Assembly (NCBI RefSeq): GCF_030063335.1
Contig: NZ_JASISW010000003.1
Coordinates: 124,001 to 188,000, forward strand
Source of the DNA: Rhodococcus sp. G-MC3
GTDB lineage: Bacteria; Actinomycetota; Actinomycetes; Mycobacteriales; Mycobacteriaceae
Length of the DNA: 64,000 nt
Direction: 5' to 3'
Numbering within the stretch: position 1 is the first letter of the stretch; every line of letters starts with the position of its first letter. The notes beneath the pieces are model-generated. The model saw nothing but the letters and a program-made list of their open reading frames with translations. It was not told the origin of the DNA and made no database searches. Shown in pieces: positions 8,864 through 17,656 of the stretch. The translations under genes and the position numbers were made by a program.

Positions 8864-11041
8864 ATGAGTGGAAATGCCGTTCGTCTTCAGGCAATCAAGG
8901 ACGTCGAGGCCTATGTGCCCCCTGCAGTCAGTTTCATGGACGACGAGATGCCGGGCGAGATCTTCGGGGAGAACGTCTTCAGCAAGGTCGTCATGCAGAA
9001 GCGTCTGCCGAAATCGGTCTTCAAATCGGTGATGGCGACCATCGACAAGGGCAAGAAGCTCGATCCACTGGTTGCCGACGCGGTGGCGTCGGCGATGAAG
9101 GATTGGGCGCTCGAGAAGGGCGCGACGCACTACGCGCACGTCTTCTACCCGCTCACCGGCCTGACGGCGGAGAAGCACGACAGCTTCTTCGACCCGGTCG
9201 GCGACGGTAGCGCGCTCGCCGAATTCGCGGGCAAGACCCTCATCCAGGGCGAGCCCGACGCATCGAGCTTCCCCAACGGCGGACTGCGCAACACGTTCGA
9301 GGCTCGCGGATACACCGGCTGGGACGTCACCAGCCCCGCCTACGTGCTGGAAAACCCGAACGGCAACACGCTGTGTATCCCGACGGTGTTCGTCTCGATG
9401 ACCGGTGAAGCGCTCGACCACAAGACGCCGCTGCTGCGTTCGCAGCAGGCAATGGGTGGCCACGCCGAAAGAATCCTGAAGCTTTTCGGACATGAGAACA
9501 TCGAGAACATCGTGTCCTTCTGTGGCCCGGAGCAGGAGTACTTCCTCGTCGACCGGCACTTCTTCCTGGCGCGTCCCGATCTGCTGAACTCCGGTCGCAC
9601 GCTGTTCGGCTCCAAGCCGCCCAAGGGCCAGGAGTTCGACGACCACTACTTCGGTGCGATCCCCGAGCGCGTGCTCGGCTTCATGATGGACACCGAACGT
9701 GAACTGTTCAAGCTCGGAATTCCGGCGAAGACCCGTCACAACGAGGTCGCGCCCGGACAATTCGAGATCGCGCCGATGTTCGAGCGTGGCAACATCGCGG
9801 CCGACCACCAGCAGTTGCTGATGACGACGTTCAAGACGATCGCCAAAAAGCACGGCATGGAGTGCCTGTTCCACGAGAAACCGTTCGAGGGCGTCAACGG
9901 ATCGGGCAAGCACGTCAACTTCTCGCTCGGTAACTCCGAGCTCGGCTCGCTGCTCGTTCCCGGCGACAATCCCCACGACAACGCCCAGTTCCTGGTTTTT
10001 TGCGCGGCGGTCATTCGGGCAGTCCACAAGTACGGCGGCCTGCTGCGGGCGTCGGTGGCATCGGCAACGAACGATCATCGACTCGGCGCGAACGAAGCCC
10101 CGCCGGCCATCATCTCGATCTTCCTCGGTGACCAGCTTGCCGACGTGTTCGAGCAGATCGCCAAGGGTGCGGCCACGTCGTCGAAGGACAAGGGCACCAT
10201 GATGATCGGTGCCGACACTCTTCCCATTCTGCCGACCGATCCGGGCGACCGAAACCGTACGAGTCCGTTCGCCTTCACCGGCAACAGGTTCGAGTTCCGA
10301 GCGCCGGGCTCGCTGCAGACCGTCAACGGACCGATGGTCACGATCAATACGATCATGGCCGAGGCACTCGATTACATGGCAACCAGCCTGGAGGCGTCGG
10401 TCGAGGACGGCACCGACTTCGACACCGCGGTCCAAAACCTGCTGACGGAAATCATTACCGAGCACGGCGCCGTCGTGTTCAACGGTGACGGCTACTCCGA
10501 CAACTGGCAGGTCGAAGCGGAGTCGCGTGGACTTCCGAACCTGCGGACCACGCTCGACGCTCTGCCCGAACTGATCACCGAACCTGCAATGGAACTTTTC
10601 GCTAAGTACAAGGTCTTCAACCACCGAGAGATGCACTCGCGTTACGAGATCGGTCTCGAACAGTACGCGTTGACCGTGTTCGTCGAAGCTCGTTTGACAC
10701 TCGAGATGGGGCAGACGTCCATCCTGCCCGCAGTTGTACGGCACCAGACCGAGCTGGCGCAGAACGTCACGGAATTGAAGTCTGCGGGCGTCGCTGCGGA
10801 CATGTCACCGCTCGAAGAGGTTTCGATTCCCCTGGGTGAAATCCGGTCCGCCTTGGCGGCGCTGAAAACGGCGCTGGAAAAGGATCCTGCCGGTGACGCT
10901 CTCGTCGAAGCGGCATACGCGAAGGACGAACTGCTGCCCGCGATGGCCGCCGTCCGGTCAGCTGCGGATGTACTGGAAGCGATCGTCGCGGACGATCTTT
11001 GGCCGCTCCCGACGTACCAGGAGATGCTCTACATCCTGTAG
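8864..11041 (+). CDS. Type III glutamine synthetase
   Basis: ATP-dependent ligation of ammonia to glutamate, cytoplasmic oligomer. The 725-residue length and the N-terminal [15 protein letters not shown] segment mark the large type III (GlnN-like) class rather than the roughly 470-residue GlnA. Catalytic-core motifs are visible: [14 protein letters not shown] (about 290-303), [12 protein letters not shown] (about 344-355) and a long C-terminal domain of class III. Binding site AGGGG lies nine bases before the ATG. The 260 bases upstream, to the SRPBCC gene, hold no other convincing gene. It is monocistronic and followed immediately by a palindromic repeat. Actinobacteria usually also carry type I enzymes elsewhere, so this is likely an accessory nitrogen enzyme. 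Confidence 0.93.
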   Translation: MSGNAVRLQAIKDVEAYVPPAVSFMDDEMPGEIFGENVFSKVVMQKRLPKSVFKSVMATIDKGKKLDPLVADAVASAMKDWALEKGATHYAHVFYPLTGLTAEKHDSFFDPVGDGSALAEFAGKTLIQGEPDASSFPNGGLRNTFEARGYTGWDVTSPAYVLENPNGNTLCIPTVFVSMTGEALDHKTPLLRSQQAMGGHAERILKLFGHENIENIVSFCGPEQEYFLVDRHFFLARPDLLNSGRTLFGSKPPKGQEFDDHYFGAIPERVLGFMMDTERELFKLGIPAKTRHNEVAPGQFEIAPMFERGNIAADHQQLLMTTFKTIAKKHGMECLFHEKPFEGVNGSGKHVNFSLGNSELGSLLVPGDNPHDNAQFLVFCAAVIRAVHKYGGLLRASVASATNDHRLGANEAPPAIISIFLGDQLADVFEQIAKGAATSSKDKGTMMIGADTLPILPTDPGDRNRTSPFAFTGNRFEFRAPGSLQTVNGPMVTINTIMAEALDYMATSLEASVEDGTDFDTAVQNLLTEIITEHGAVVFNGDGYSDNWQVEAESRGLPNLRTTLDALPELITEPAMELFAKYKVFNHREMHSRYEIGLEQYALTVFVEARLTLEMGQTSILPAVVRHQTELAQNVTELKSAGVAADMSPLEEVSIPLGEIRSALAALKTALEKDPAGDALVEAAYAKDELLPAMAAVRSAADVLEAIVADDLWPLPTYQEMLYIL

Positions 11042-11043
11042 GT

Positions 11044-11087
11044 ATGTGAGCGGAAATACGTCCCCTGCGACGTATTTCCGCTCACAT
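11044..11087. repeat. Palindromic intergenic repeat, copy 1
   Basis: Perfect inverted repeat with 19-bp arms (11044-11062 and 11069-11087) and a six-base loop, starting two bases after the glutamine synthetase stop. The core arm GCGGAAATACGTC recurs at 23195-23242 and 44859-44904. It lacks a clear T-run, so it may act as a terminator, an mRNA 3'-end stabiliser or a small dispersed element. Confidence 0.85.
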
Positions 11088-11183
11088 GCGCGTAGCGCGG
11101 TCCCTGTTTGGTGGTGAAAACGTCCGAGGCCGGAAACACCGGCTAGAATCGGACATTACCGCCACACCACAAGCAGAGGATTC

Positions 11184-11276
11184 ATGGACAGCGATAAACC
11201 CGGGCCGGACACGGCCCCCCGCACTTCGAAGAAGTATCTTTCGAAAACAACGTGCGAGGCGGTGTCCGGCGAATGA
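11184..11276 (+). CDS. Possible 30-residue leader peptide coupled to CNNM gene
   Basis: A short frame starts at ATG 11184 with AGAGG four bases upstream and encodes 30 residues (MDSDKPGPDTAPRTSKKYLS and then KTTCEAVSGE). Its TGA overlaps the ATG of the downstream CNNM/CBS gene (ATGA), whose own binding site is weak. This arrangement suggests translational coupling. I recognise no family; chance is possible for so short a frame. Confidence 0.4.
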   Translation: MDSDKPGPDTAPRTSKKYLSKTTCEAVSGE

Positions 11277-12682
11277 GCGTGATTCTCACTCTCTTGCTCG
11301 GCGTCCTCGTCGTCTTCCTGATCACCGTTGTCACAGGCTATTTCGTGGCGCAGGAATTCGCGTACATGACCGTGGACCGCTCCCGGCTGAAGGCTCGCGC
11401 CGCAGCCGGCGACGCAGGTGCCCGTCGTACATTGGAAGTCACCAAGCGCACATCGTTCATGCTGTCCGGTGCCCAGCTCGGTATCACCGTGACGGGCCTG
11501 CTCGTCGGTTACGTCGCCGAACCCCTCATCGGCCAGTCCCTCGGCACCATGCTGGGCGGGGTCGGCATCCCCACCGGCGTCGGAGTCGGCATCGGCGCGG
11601 TACTGGCTCTGCTGTTCTCCACGTTCGTGCAGATGCTCTTCGGCGAATTGTTTCCCAAGAACTTCGCCATTGCACGCCCTGAGCCGGTTGCGCGCTGGCT
11701 CTCCTTGTCGACCACCATCTATCTCAAGGTGTTCGGCTGGCTCATCACCATCTTCGATCGCGCGTCGAACCTGCTGCTCGCGGCTCTGAAGATCGAGCCG
11801 GTGCACGATGTCGAGCATTCGGCGACCCCTCGCGACCTCGAACATATCGTCGCCGAGTCCAAGGGCTCGGGAGATTTGCCCGACGAGTTGTCCGATCTCC
11901 TCGATCGCATTCTCGACTTCCCGACTCGGACCGTCGAGCACGCGATGATTCCGCGTTCGCGGGCGGCAACGGTACGCGCCACTGACACTCTCGTCGAGGT
12001 CAAAAAACTGATGGGACAGGAGCATTCGCGCTATCCGGTGCTCGACGAGGAGGACGGCATCGTCGGTGTCGTGCACTTGCAGGACATTCTCGCTGCCGAT
12101 GATCGACCCGAGGCCGAGATTCGCGAGTTCGTCCGGCCTGCACTGATCCTCCCGGAGACCCAGACCCTGCCCGACGCCGTCGGTGAGCTCCAGGCATCGA
12201 GCAATCAGCTCGCCTGCGTCATCGACGAATACGGCGGTCTCACCGGTGTCATCACCATCGAGGACCTCGCCGAGGAGCTCGTCGGCGAGATCACCGACGA
12301 GCACGACGACGAGGAAGACTTCACTCCCGTCGCCGGTGAGGACGGAACGTGGACGATGGCGGGTGCGATCCACATCGACGAGGTGGAGCGGTCGATCGAT
12401 CACGATCTCCCTGATGGTGACTACGAGACGATCGCCGGTTTCGTCATCGCACACCACGGATCGCTACCGGCAATCGGAACGCGCATCGAGGTGGTTCTCC
12501 CCGCCGATTCGGACGATCTGCTGGGCGACGACGACGATGCACCCGTGCGGTTCGTCTCCGTCGAGGTGCTCGAGATCGACAATTACGTACCGTCGTCCGT
12601 GCGCCTCGAGCTGGGGCAGCGTGAGCGCGCCGACGAAGTCGACAACACCTCAGGTGACCGAGAAACGGACAGCCACCGATGA
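11273..12682 (+). CDS. CNNM/CBS-domain membrane protein (CorC/HlyC-like), first of pair
   Basis: A 469-residue protein with an N-terminal CNNM (DUF21) domain of about four hydrophobic segments (1-180), a pair of CBS domains (about 215-335) and a C-terminal CorC_HlyC transporter-associated domain (about 350-440). These proteins bind adenine nucleotides through CBS domains and are linked to Mg2+/Co2+ efflux or resistance; the older name hemolysin is misleading. ATG 11273 overlaps the end of a 30-residue frame. The next CNNM gene overlaps by four bases (ATGA), giving a two-subunit operon like Rv1842c-Rv1841c of M. tuberculosis. Confidence 0.87.
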   Translation: MSVILTLLLGVLVVFLITVVTGYFVAQEFAYMTVDRSRLKARAAAGDAGARRTLEVTKRTSFMLSGAQLGITVTGLLVGYVAEPLIGQSLGTMLGGVGIPTGVGVGIGAVLALLFSTFVQMLFGELFPKNFAIARPEPVARWLSLSTTIYLKVFGWLITIFDRASNLLLAALKIEPVHDVEHSATPRDLEHIVAESKGSGDLPDELSDLLDRILDFPTRTVEHAMIPRSRAATVRATDTLVEVKKLMGQEHSRYPVLDEEDGIVGVVHLQDILAADDRPEAEIREFVRPALILPETQTLPDAVGELQASSNQLACVIDEYGGLTGVITIEDLAEELVGEITDEHDDEEDFTPVAGEDGTWTMAGAIHIDEVERSIDHDLPDGDYETIAGFVIAHHGSLPAIGTRIEVVLPADSDDLLGDDDDAPVRFVSVEVLEIDNYVPSSVRLELGQRERADEVDNTSGDRETDSHR

Positions 12683-13686
12683 GCAATCCATGGATCGTCA
12701 TCGCCGTCACCGTCGGCCTGATCGCGGCCAGTGCGTTCTTCGTGGCCGTCGAGTTCGCACTTCTTGCGGCCAAGCGCCATCGCCTCGAAGATGCGGCGAT
12801 GACGAGCAGATCCGCACGTGCCGCTCTGCGCAGCGCGAGCGAGCTGACGGTGTTGCTCGCGGGATCACAGCTGGGCATCACCTTGTGCACCCTTGCGCTC
12901 GGAGCCACCACGAAGCCTGCGGTGCATCACTGGCTGACACCGGCTTTCGAATCCTGGGGAGTTCCGTACTGGGTCGCCGACGTCGCGGGTTTCGTACTCG
13001 CCTTGATCATTGTGACATTCCTGCATCTGGTGGTCGGCGAGATGGCTCCGAAGTCGTGGGCGATCGCGCACCCCGAGCGGTCGGCAACGTTGCTGGCAAT
13101 TCCGATGCGCGGCTTCATGTTCCTGACCAGGCCGATTCTCGTTGCGCTCAACGCCATGGCCAACTGGTGCCTGCGCCGGGTCGGCGTCGAACCGGCTGAT
13201 CAGGTTGCGTCGGGCCAGAATCCGGATGATCTCCGTCAGCTGGTGGAGCATTCGGTGAACGTCGGAGCCCTCGACGCGCGCTACTCTGCGCAGCTCTCCG
13301 GCGCACTCGAGCTGCAGAATCTCGAGGTGGGTGCTTTGGTGCGGATATCGGGTCTTCCTACCGCGGTGCAGTCCACAGAGTCGCTCGCCGACGTGCAGGC
13401 TGCATCGAGAGAATCGGGTCACCTGCGAATTCTCGTGCGCGACGGCGTCACCGTCAGCGGGGTCGTGCATGTGCGTGACACGTTGAACGGCGATGCATCC
13501 CTCGCCGACATCACCCGTCCGGTGTTCACCCTCGAATCGAGCACTCCGGTGTATGTCGCGCTTGCGTCGATGCGCGAGACGAGCAGTCACCTGGCTCTTA
13601 TTGTAGATAGTGGAAAGACGGTCGGCGTGGTGACACTGTCGGATGTTTTGTCACGACTGTTGCCGACAGCGGCGGTCACTGCCTGA
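12679..13686 (+). CDS. CNNM/CBS-domain membrane protein, second of pair
   Basis: A 335-residue paralogue of the preceding gene: CNNM domain with hydrophobic segments at about 1-25, 55-80, 95-120 and 135-160, followed by CBS domains (about 215-330). It lacks the C-terminal CorC_HlyC domain of its partner, so the two probably form an asymmetric complex, which is inference. The ATG overlaps the upstream stop by four bases. A strong terminator follows 18 bases after its stop. Confidence 0.87.
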   Translation: MSNPWIVIAVTVGLIAASAFFVAVEFALLAAKRHRLEDAAMTSRSARAALRSASELTVLLAGSQLGITLCTLALGATTKPAVHHWLTPAFESWGVPYWVADVAGFVLALIIVTFLHLVVGEMAPKSWAIAHPERSATLLAIPMRGFMFLTRPILVALNAMANWCLRRVGVEPADQVASGQNPDDLRQLVEHSVNVGALDARYSAQLSGALELQNLEVGALVRISGLPTAVQSTESLADVQAASRESGHLRILVRDGVTVSGVVHVRDTLNGDASLADITRPVFTLESSTPVYVALASMRETSSHLALIVDSGKTVGVVTLSDVLSRLLPTAAVTA

Positions 13687-13704
13687 CCGGTCGAAGCGAA
13701 AAGA

Positions 13705-13740
13705 AAGAGGGCCGCACCGATTCGTCGGTGCGGCCCTCTT
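13705..13740. terminator. Bidirectional intrinsic terminator with TTCG tetraloop
   Basis: Perfect 16-bp arms (13705-13720 and 13725-13740) closed by a TTCG loop, with the arm starting AAGAGGGCC. The stem ends in AA/TT so each strand has a short U tail. It lies between the plus-strand CNNM pair and a minus-strand small frame, so it could stop transcription from both sides. Confidence 0.9.
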
Positions 13741-13754
13741 CGTTCGAGTGCGTC

Positions 13755-13850
13755 TCAGGTTGGGTTCACGACGAGCAATGTGGCCCAGTAGGTGGCAACA
13801 TCGTGCCCGACCTGGGGAAGCAGCGCGTCGTACAGCAGGTAGGACATCAT
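13755..13850 (-). CDS. Small protein of 31 residues, unknown
   Basis: A short frame starting with two consecutive ATG codons (13850 and 13847) encodes MMSYLLYDALLPQVGHDVAT followed by YWATLLVVNPT. AGGAG lies 11 bases upstream and the shared TTCG terminator lies directly downstream, so it has the layout of an independent gene. The product is hydrophobic and aromatic with an amphipathic look, compatible with a membrane micro-protein. I do not recognise a family. Absence of homologues would argue against it. Confidence 0.5.
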   Translation of the reverse strand: MMSYLLYDALLPQVGHDVATYWATLLVVNPT

Positions 13851-13912
13851 AGAAACTCGAACTCCTGTTCTGGGTGCGGACCGGGGAGGCCGCAAGAGGG
13901 CTTTGCCACCCG

Positions 13913-14374
13913 CTATATTTCCTCAGAACGGGGTGGAAAGTCCAGAGGTTCGCCACTTTCCGGACGTCGAGCCAATTTCCACAGAATCGGCGCGGCCAGA
14001 TTCAGAACGTCTCGTTCGAGTTGAGTGAGTTCGGTGCTCATGGCAGAGGCCAACCATTCGTCGCGCTGCTCGCGGTCGGCGGCGACGAGTTCGATGCCTC
14101 CGGCAGTGATCCGAATGATGAGTCGACGCCGGTCGCCAGGGTCGGGGGAGCGGGTCACCAGGCCCTCGGTCTCGAGAGCGTTGAGGTTGCTGGTCAGCGA
14201 CTGGATGCGGACACCCTGCATAGTGGCGAGGTCGACGGGAGCGCTGGCGCCACCGCACCGTTCGATGTCGCCCAGGATCTGCATCTGGCTCGGGGTCAAG
14301 TAGTGGCGCGGGCGTTGCCTTCGCAGTCGCCTCGTCAGCGCCAGCATCGCCTCGCGTATCTCCGTAGCGCTCAT
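13913..14374 (-). CDS. MarR-family transcriptional regulator
   Basis: A 153-residue winged-helix regulator. The recognition region is VDLATMQGVRIQSLTSNLNALETEGLV and the wing is RSPDPGDRRRLIIRIT. I start at the ATG 14374 because GGGGGAGG lies eight bases upstream; a longer frame adds nine unsupported residues. It is divergent from the AbrB-MFS-TetR operon, with dyads in the shared region, and is a likely repressor of itself and of that operon. Confidence 0.88.
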   Translation of the reverse strand: MSATEIREAMLALTRRLRRQRPRHYLTPSQMQILGDIERCGGASAPVDLATMQGVRIQSLTSNLNALETEGLVTRSPDPGDRRRLIIRITAGGIELVAADREQRDEWLASAMSTELTQLERDVLNLAAPILWKLARRPESGEPLDFPPRSEEI

Positions 14375-14415
14375 TGAAAGAGCCTCCCCCCGCCGCGTCA
14401 CCTATAAACGCATAT

Positions 14416-14453
14416 CTAATTAGTACGTACAACAGTAGCTTTCTACCACTGTT
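14416..14453. promoter_or_regulatory. Dyad elements in MarR/AbrB divergent promoter
   Basis: Two symmetric elements occur in the 121-base divergent region: the 8-bp palindrome CTAATTAG (14416-14423) and an inverted pair AACAGT / ACTGTT (14431-14436 and 14448-14453, 11 bases apart). Spacing and AT-rich surroundings suit MarR operators; assignment is inferred. Confidence 0.35.
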
Positions 14454-14495
14454 TAGCGGGTTTGACGCACAGATTGACAAGAGTAGCCTTATCGT

Positions 14496-15623
14496 GTGCG
14501 AAAAGCCCTGCTCCGCTGGACTGCTCTGCTTGGCGTGACCGCCGTGGTGTGGGCCGTTCTCGCCGCTCTCGGTTTGTCCGCCTCGGCGCTGTTCGCCTCG
14601 CTCGTCGTCGCTGCTTTCTTTGCCGTCCGCGGGATCGGCCCCAGTCGCGTGCCCAAGCCTGCTGGGATGTTGGCACAGGGGATTCTTGCCGTCAGTATCG
14701 GATTGATGGTCGACACCGACACTTTGTCTGCGTTGGGATCGGCGTGGGTGCCCGCGCTCGGAGTCTGCGTCGCCACCCTCGTTGTCTCCGTCGCCGCAGG
14801 CTTCCTTCTTGCCGCCCACAAGGATGTCGATGCTTTGACCGGTGCGCTGTCGATGATCGCGGGCGGAGCTCAGGGTTTGGTGGCAGTCACCCGAGAACTC
14901 GGTGGCGACGAACGCATCGTGGCCGTCGTCCAGTACCTGCGAGTCGGTCTGATCATCGTCACGATGCCTCTTGTCGCCACTCTTGTTTTCGGCGCGGGCA
15001 GCAGTTCCGGTTCAGCGCGGGAGACCGGTGGAACTGCTTGGTACCTCGATCTTCTCGTTGTCGCGGCATGCATCGCTTGCGGCGTTGGAGTGGCGAAGTT
15101 GATCCGTCTGCCGGCGCCGGCGACGCTCGGTCCGTTGGCAGTGTCGATGGCTCTCGAACTGTCTGGGTGGATCGACTCGGTGTCGGCGCCGATGGTGCTG
15201 CTCCCGATTGCATTCGTGCTCATCGGCTGGCAGGCAGGGCTCGCGTTCACCCGCGACAGTGTCCGCGCCGTTGGACGCGTCTTTCCCTACGCCGTGGTGC
15301 TGATCGCCGCGGTGGGCGTGATCTGCGCGCTGCTCGGTCTCGTGCTCTCGCATGCGGCGGGCATTACTCTGCTGGAGGGATACCTTGCGACGACGCCAGG
15401 CGGATTGTCCGCGGTGCTCGCGGTGTCGGCGGCGAGCGGGGTGAACGTCACGTTCGTTGCTGCGGTTCAGGTTGTTCGGTTGGTGATCATGCTGTTCGCG
15501 GCACCGTTCGGTGCCAAAGCCTTCGTCGCGCTCCGCAACCGGAGAGCGAAGGAAATCGGAGCGCGACCGAAGTCTTGTCGGCCGATGACTGGCGTATCAT
15601 CAGCTGATGACATCGATCGATGA
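14496..15623 (+). CDS. AbrB-family membrane protein (ammonia monooxygenase-like duplication)
   Basis: A 375-residue polytopic membrane protein of the AbrB/DUF1072 duplication family, unrelated to the Bacillus AbrB regulator. It has two similar halves, each ending in a GAQG or TPGGLSAV segment (GGAQGLVAV at about 127-135; ATTPGGLSAVL at about 299-309). Some members are linked to regulation or transport of aromatics, but function is not established. Starts with GTG. The following MFS gene starts 17 bases before its stop, so the two are co-translated. Confidence 0.75.
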   Translation: MRKALLRWTALLGVTAVVWAVLAALGLSASALFASLVVAAFFAVRGIGPSRVPKPAGMLAQGILAVSIGLMVDTDTLSALGSAWVPALGVCVATLVVSVAAGFLLAAHKDVDALTGALSMIAGGAQGLVAVTRELGGDERIVAVVQYLRVGLIIVTMPLVATLVFGAGSSSGSARETGGTAWYLDLLVVAACIACGVGVAKLIRLPAPATLGPLAVSMALELSGWIDSVSAPMVLLPIAFVLIGWQAGLAFTRDSVRAVGRVFPYAVVLIAAVGVICALLGLVLSHAAGITLLEGYLATTPGGLSAVLAVSAASGVNVTFVAAVQVVRLVIMLFAAPFGAKAFVALRNRRAKEIGARPKSCRPMTGVSSADDIDR

Positions 15624-17091
15624 CACACCACGAGTCGATGAGCGTCGAGGTCTGGTACCGGTGCTCGTGTCCATCTGCGCCATTGTTGCGGTGGTCAGCA
15701 GCGTCGGAGCCCCGCTGATCCCCACGGTCGCCGATACCTACAGTGTGTCGTTCACCGGCGCTCAGTGGTCGTTGACCATCGCCATGTTGACCGGCGCCGT
15801 CACCGTCCCGGTGCTCGGACGGCTCGGTGACGGTCCACGGCGTCGCCCCGTCGTGATCTGGGCGCTTGTGGTCGTGTTCCTCGGCTGTATCTTTGCCGCC
15901 ATCCCCGGCAACTTTGCGATGCTGATCATCGGACGTGGGCTCCAAGGCGTCGGGCTGGGCCTGATGCCGCTGGCCATGGCCGTTGCACGGGATCATCTCG
16001 GTCCGGGGCGGGCGCGCTCGTGTGTGGCCGCGCTCTCGGTGACAGCGGTCGCCGGTATCGGTTTCGGCTATCCACTGACCGGTGTCATCGCCCACTACTT
16101 CGGGTTCCACGCGTGCTTCGTCCTTGCTGCGGGCGCCACGCTCGTCGTCTTGATCGCCGCGATTCTCGTCGTACCGTCGAGCGGTCATCTGCCGGGACAT
16201 CCACTCGACATCATCGGTGCCGTAACTCTCGGAGTAGGGCTGACGCTGCTGCTGATGGCGATCAGCTCCGGGGGCGAATGGGGCTGGACGTCTGTTCCTC
16301 TCATTGCATGCGCCGTGGTCGGAACCGTCGTGCTCGCGGCGTGGGCTGTGCACGAGCTGCGCGCCGAGCACCCCATCGTCCAACTCCGGTTACTTCGCAA
16401 CCGATCGGTTCTCACTGCCGACGCCACCGGCTTGCTTGCCGGTATCGGAATGTTCATCTTGTCGTCTTCGGTGATCAGGTTCGTCCAGACTCCTGTCGAC
16501 ACCGGCTACGGGCTTGGGCGCTCGGCCATGATCGCAGGCCTCGTCCTCGTACCGTTCTCACTCGCGAGCGTCCTCGCCAACAAGCTCCTCCCGCTGGCGA
16601 GCGGATGGATGCCGCGAAACCTGATCATGCCGACCGGAGCGCTTTTCTTCGTCGGCGCGCTCGTACTGTTCCTGTTCGGGAGATCGGATCTCTGGATCGT
16701 ATTCGTGGCAATGGGAATCGCAGGGCTCGGAGTCGGGTTCACTTTCGCCGCCATGCCTGCTTTCATCGTCAGCGCCGTGCCCGCACACGAAACCGGAAGC
16801 GCGCTCGGCGTCAATCAGGTGACACGCACCGTCGGCGGTGCTATCGGAAGTGCACTCAGTGCAACGGTTCTCGCGGCCTACACCGTCCCCGGAGCCCTCT
16901 ACCCGGACAGTGACGGCTACTCGGCCACCTCGCTCGCCGGCATCGCCCTGTGGATCCTGACCGGACTGCTGGCGTTGGGCATTCCGTACGCCAAGCGCCG
17001 TGCATCACGCGAGTTGGTCGACGAGAGTGTGGACGCCTCGGCCGCAGGCTCGTTTGCGTACGAGATCGAGAGCAGTAGGGGCGCACGATGA
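15607..17091 (+). CDS. MFS drug:H+ antiporter, DHA2 family
   Basis: A 494-residue EmrB/QacA-type permease with about 14 hydrophobic segments. Motif A is LGRLGDGPRRRP (about 74-85) and motif C-like glycine-rich helices follow. It overlaps the AbrB-type gene by 17 bases and the downstream tetR by four (ATGA), so transporter and regulator are expressed together. Probable exporter of a toxic compound recognised by the co-encoded TetR. Confidence 0.88.
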   Translation: MTSIDDTPRVDERRGLVPVLVSICAIVAVVSSVGAPLIPTVADTYSVSFTGAQWSLTIAMLTGAVTVPVLGRLGDGPRRRPVVIWALVVVFLGCIFAAIPGNFAMLIIGRGLQGVGLGLMPLAMAVARDHLGPGRARSCVAALSVTAVAGIGFGYPLTGVIAHYFGFHACFVLAAGATLVVLIAAILVVPSSGHLPGHPLDIIGAVTLGVGLTLLLMAISSGGEWGWTSVPLIACAVVGTVVLAAWAVHELRAEHPIVQLRLLRNRSVLTADATGLLAGIGMFILSSSVIRFVQTPVDTGYGLGRSAMIAGLVLVPFSLASVLANKLLPLASGWMPRNLIMPTGALFFVGALVLFLFGRSDLWIVFVAMGIAGLGVGFTFAAMPAFIVSAVPAHETGSALGVNQVTRTVGGAIGSALSATVLAAYTVPGALYPDSDGYSATSLAGIALWILTGLLALGIPYAKRRASRELVDESVDASAAGSFAYEIESSRGAR

Positions 17092-17645
17092 GTGAGGTCA
17101 GGGCTCGGAACTCGAGCCGCACCCGGCAGGATCTGCTCGACGCCGCCGCTGCACTGTTCGGCGAACGAGGCTACGAGCGCAGCACCATTCGCGAGATCGG
17201 GGAACGCGCGGGCGCCGACCCCGCCTTGATCGCACGCTACTTCGGCAACAAAGCCGGGCTCTACCTCGAGACCCTCCCCACCGATGACACCGGACCCGCG
17301 TTGGCTGACATTCTCGACCCGGCCAGAATCGAGGAGACGTTACGTCGGGTCAATCTTCTCGGGCCGGGCCCGGTGCTGCAGGCCGTCATCAGGGCCCATG
17401 ACGAGCCCTCCGTGCAAGCGGCCGCATCGGACCGCGTCGACAAACGATTGACCGAGGGCCTCGAAGCGAGGATGCGTGAGGAGAAACTGCAATCACCACG
17501 GCTTCGTGCGCAACTCGCGGTTGCCGCGTTGTCCGGTATTGCGCTCGCGCGGTCGGCAGGCACGTTGGAGGAACTCGCGTCCGCCGACCAGGAAGACGTC
17601 GTCCGGCTTACCGCCGCGATGCTCGGATCGTTGCTGGGTCCGTAG
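17088..17645 (+). CDS. TetR-family transcriptional regulator
   Basis: A 185-residue regulator with a canonical TetR helix-turn-helix: RQDLLDAAAALFGERGYER, then STIREIGERAGADPALIARYFGNK (about 10-52). The C-terminal part is the TetR_C_17-like helical domain. Its ATG overlaps the MFS stop by four bases. Expected to control the AbrB-MFS operon by feedback. Confidence 0.9.
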   Translation: MSEVRARNSSRTRQDLLDAAAALFGERGYERSTIREIGERAGADPALIARYFGNKAGLYLETLPTDDTGPALADILDPARIEETLRRVNLLGPGPVLQAVIRAHDEPSVQAAASDRVDKRLTEGLEARMREEKLQSPRLRAQLAVAALSGIALARSAGTLEELASADQEDVVRLTAAMLGSLLGP

Positions 17646-17656
17646 TTCGAGCTGCG

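Noticed and set aside
8705..10744. Long minus-strand open frame of 679 codons
   Set aside because: Exactly antisense to the type III glutamine synthetase gene; a by-product of high third-position GC with no domain similarity or ribosome binding site.
11156..12457. Minus-strand frame of 433 codons
   Set aside because: Antisense to the CNNM/CBS gene and without homology; the plus-strand protein has clear domains.
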